From assembly GCA_014379065.1 (NCBI GenBank), contig JACMMM010000255.1, positions 1 to 8,424 on the forward strand: a DNA stretch of 8,424 nucleotides. Direction: 5' to 3'. The first letter of the stretch is position 1. Every line of letters starts with the position of its first letter. Made by a program: the position numbers and the translations under genes. The notes beneath the pieces are model-generated. The model saw only the letters and a program-made list of their open reading frames with translations, was not told the origin of the DNA and ran no database searches. Below, one piece after another: positions 7,011 through 8,424 of this stretch. Source of the DNA: Saprospiraceae bacterium (GTDB lineage: Bacteria > Bacteroidota > Bacteroidia > Chitinophagales > Saprospiraceae).

Positions 7011-7397
7011 ATGGGAACACGCTCTTTTACTGATTTAGAAGTATATCAGACATCCCGTCTGCTACGGAAAAAAGTAGCTGTTCTGGTAGAAAGCAATTTT
7101 CCAGAGACGGAAAAATACAAACTATCCGATCAAATCATCCGATCTTCTCGTCGCGTAACAGCCTGCATCGCAGAAGGGTATGGGAGATACTATTTCAAAG
7201 AAAATATTAGGTTTTGTAGGATGGCAAGAGGCTCTCTTTTGGAAACCCTCGAACACCTAATCACCGCTTTCGACACAAACTACATCACTGGTGAAAGTCT
7301 TAAGGATTTCAAGAATGACATTGATTCTTGCGGTCGCCTAATCAATGGCTACATCAGCTACCTCAAAAAATCTAAACCACCCAAGGACGAAGACTAA
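7011..7397 (+). CDS. Four-helix-bundle protein (S23 / 23S rRNA intervening-sequence type)
   Basis: This 128-aa protein belongs to the family named after proteins encoded in 23S rRNA intervening sequences. Visible family marks are FTDLEVYQTSRLLRKKVAVL (helix 1), FPETEKYKLSDQIIRSSRRV (helix 2), the near-invariant IAEGYGR at about 53-59, and the third helix with RFCRMARGSLLETLEHLITA. The usual length is about 115-130 aa, so it is complete. Structures of relatives form pentamers with a basic face thought to bind nucleic acid; the cellular role is not established. It is unlike its surroundings: it is the only + strand gene in the right half, is visibly more AT-rich than its neighbours, and is bracketed by inverted 15-bp repeat arrays. 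No rRNA flanks it and no reverse transcriptase is near, so a role as a retroelement partner (Avd-like) is not supported here. The start ATG at 7011 follows a good promoter. Confidence 0.92.
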   Translation: MGTRSFTDLEVYQTSRLLRKKVAVLVESNFPETEKYKLSDQIIRSSRRVTACIAEGYGRYYFKENIRFCRMARGSLLETLEHLITAFDTNYITGESLKDFKNDIDSCGRLINGYISYLKKSKPPKDED

Positions 7398-7398
7398 T

Positions 7399-7473
7399 CC
7401 ACCAGTCACCATTCCACCAGTCACCATTCCACCAATCATCAATCCACCAGTCACCATTCCACCAATCACCAAT
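7399..7473. repeat. Five copies of a 15-bp repeat between two convergent stop codons
   Basis: Units of 15 bp begin at 7399, 7414, 7429, 7444 and 7459. The main form is CCACCAGTCACCATT, present exactly three times; the other two are CCACCAATCATCAAT and CCACCAATCACCAAT. The array starts one base after the TAA of the four-helix-bundle gene and its last base is the first base of the nadK stop codon. Read in reverse, the last copy (ATTGGTGATTGGTGG) matches the left array unit at 13 of 15 positions. No U-tract terminator is visible between these convergent genes. Confidence 0.92.
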
Positions 7474-8354
7474 TAATTCCTAACATCTTCCCCCCATCCC
7501 AGTTTTGCCCGGATGGTATTAAGAAATGTAGTGTCTTGCAGTTGCACCAGTCGAATGGGGAAATCATTTTTGCGCACCGCCAACTGGTGGTGGTTGCCAA
7601 TGAGTTCGAAACGAGAATCCAGCGAACAGATAAAATTGTCGGCGCGGCCCTCGATTTCAAACGAAATGACTGACTCGTCGGATAGTACGAGGGGGCGGAC
7701 ATTGAGGTTGTGCGGCGCCACAGGGGTAATGACAAAATTGCCCGAATTAGGGAAAATAATGGGGCCACCGCAGCTGAGCGAATAGCCCGTACTGCCCGTG
7801 GGAGTCGCCACGATGAGCCCATCGGCCCAATAGGAGCTCAAATAATCGCCATTCAAAAAGGTGTGGATCGTGATCATCGAGGAGGTGTCGCGTTTGAGCA
7901 AGGTGCAGTCGTTGAGCGCAAAGGGCATTTCTCCAAAAATATGCGGGCTGCTTTCGAGGTAGATCATGCTCCGCTCATCAATGCGGTATTGCCCCTTTGC
8001 GAGCATCGCGACGCTTTGTCGGATATGGGTTTTGTCTATGCTGGCAAGGAAACCAAGCCTTCCAAGGTTGATACCCAGCATGGGCACTCCCGAATCGCGC
8101 ACAAGCGTGGTGGCTGCGAGCATGGTACCATCGCCACCCAAAACCATCACAAAATCAATGCTTTGGGTTCGGAAGTTTTCATAACCGGAAAATGCATCCC
8201 AGCGTTCGGGCATTTGTATTTGACCCTCGATGTCCTTCAGATATGGCTCGAACACACTGATTTCGATGCCTTCGGCCTGGAGCGCGTCGAATGCTTCCTG
8301 CACCTGAGGCAGGTCTTTTTCTTTGTACTGTTTTCCAAAAACTAGGACGCGCAT
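7473..8354 (-). CDS. nadK: NAD kinase
   Basis: This 293-aa cytoplasmic enzyme phosphorylates NAD+ at the adenosine 2'-hydroxyl using ATP, making NADP+ for biosynthesis and redox defence. Family marks are all present: VMVLGGDGTML with GGDGT at 73-77 and the catalytic D75, GINLGRLGFL at 94-103, a FALND site at 145-149 where most relatives have NE, and the strongly conserved DGLIVATPTGSTGYSLSCGGPII at 178-200. Length is normal for the bacterial family. The start ATG (8354) is followed by MRVLVFGKQ, the expected first strand. It is immediately preceded by an 8-bp tandem repeat running off the window edge, so no promoter can be placed. The gene is convergent with the four-helix-bundle gene. Asp in place of Glu after the Asn is a conservative change and should not abolish activity. 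Confidence 0.97.
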   Translation of the reverse strand: MRVLVFGKQYKEKDLPQVQEAFDALQAEGIEISVFEPYLKDIEGQIQMPERWDAFSGYENFRTQSIDFVMVLGGDGTMLAATTLVRDSGVPMLGINLGRLGFLASIDKTHIRQSVAMLAKGQYRIDERSMIYLESSPHIFGEMPFALNDCTLLKRDTSSMITIHTFLNGDYLSSYWADGLIVATPTGSTGYSLSCGGPIIFPNSGNFVITPVAPHNLNVRPLVLSDESVISFEIEGRADNFICSLDSRFELIGNHHQLAVRKNDFPIRLVQLQDTTFLNTIRAKLGWGEDVRN

Positions 8355-8356
8355 GA

Positions 8357-8424
8357 TTGAGGGGTTGAGGGGTTGAGGGGTTGAGGGGTTGAGAGGTTGA
8401 GAGGTTGAGGGATTGAGGGGTTGA
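8357..8424 (+). repeat. TTGAGGGG tandem repeat with G-quadruplex motif at the nadK start
   Basis: Eight consecutive 8-bp units plus a half unit run from 8357 to the window end. Units 1-4 and 8 are TTGAGGGG, 5 and 6 are TTGAGAGG, and 7 is TTGAGGGA. The first four give four GGGG runs separated by TTGA (8361-8388), a standard intrastrand G-quadruplex pattern on the template strand of nadK. The array begins two bases upstream of the nadK ATG and continues past the window, so its full copy number is unknown. Confidence 0.92.

Noticed and set aside
7011..7397. Avd-type accessory protein of a diversity-generating retroelement
   Set aside because: The fold family is related, but there is no reverse transcriptase and no template or variable repeat in the window.
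7399..7473. CRISPR array
   Set aside because: The 15-bp units are directly adjacent with no unique spacers, and no cas gene is present.
6909..7473. Insertion sequence with terminal inverted repeats
   Set aside because: No transposase is encoded, the inverted elements are multi-copy arrays and not single ends, and no target duplication is visible.

Overview
The window looks like a chromosome segment of a Bacteroidota bacterium, possibly from the Saprospiria/Cytophagia side. That is inferred from the single-chain SecDF with a Bacteroidota-style N-terminus, from two promoter-like sites matching the TTG-N17-23-TAnnTTTG consensus of that phylum, from the lack of convincing Shine-Dalgarno sites, and from effector-associated-domain (EAD) proteins and a stand-alone four-helix-bundle (S23/IVP-type) gene, both common there. 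No RNA gene, transposase or CRISPR array is visible.

Layout. Bases 1-1649 (+ strand) hold the 3' part of a gene for a zinc-ribbon / TIR-like / TIR protein, then, 23 bp on, a small ADP-ribosyltransferase of the rifampin-inactivating Arr family. Two hairpins follow; the second is a strong terminator with a T tract in both directions, serving both arr and the convergent secDF. Bases 1839-4910 (- strand) encode SecDF, the proton-driven partner of the SecYEG translocon. Bases 5040-6895 (- strand) encode two neighbouring effector proteins that share an N-terminal EAD11-like helical domain: one ends in a TIR-like domain, the other in a trypsin-like serine protease with an intact catalytic triad. Bases 7011-7397 (+ strand) encode a four-helix-bundle protein bracketed by inverted arrays of a 15-bp repeat. 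Bases 7473-8354 (- strand) encode NAD kinase, whose start codon lies directly beside an 8-bp tandem repeat able to form a G-quadruplex.

How it fits together. secDF and nadK are housekeeping genes. Between and beside them sit accessory genes of the biological-conflict type: the tandem TIR protein with its NAD+-using neighbour Arr, and the EAD-TIR / EAD-protease pair, which by family knowledge should be recruited through EAD-EAD contacts to a sensor (often a STAND NTPase) that is not in the window. Several intergenic gaps are filled with short tandem repeats that differ in sequence but share a TTG (CAA) core. Three are clear: a long hairpin between the two EAD genes, the inverted arrays around the four-helix-bundle gene, and the array at the nadK start. 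These repeats and the EAD pair are the most unusual content.
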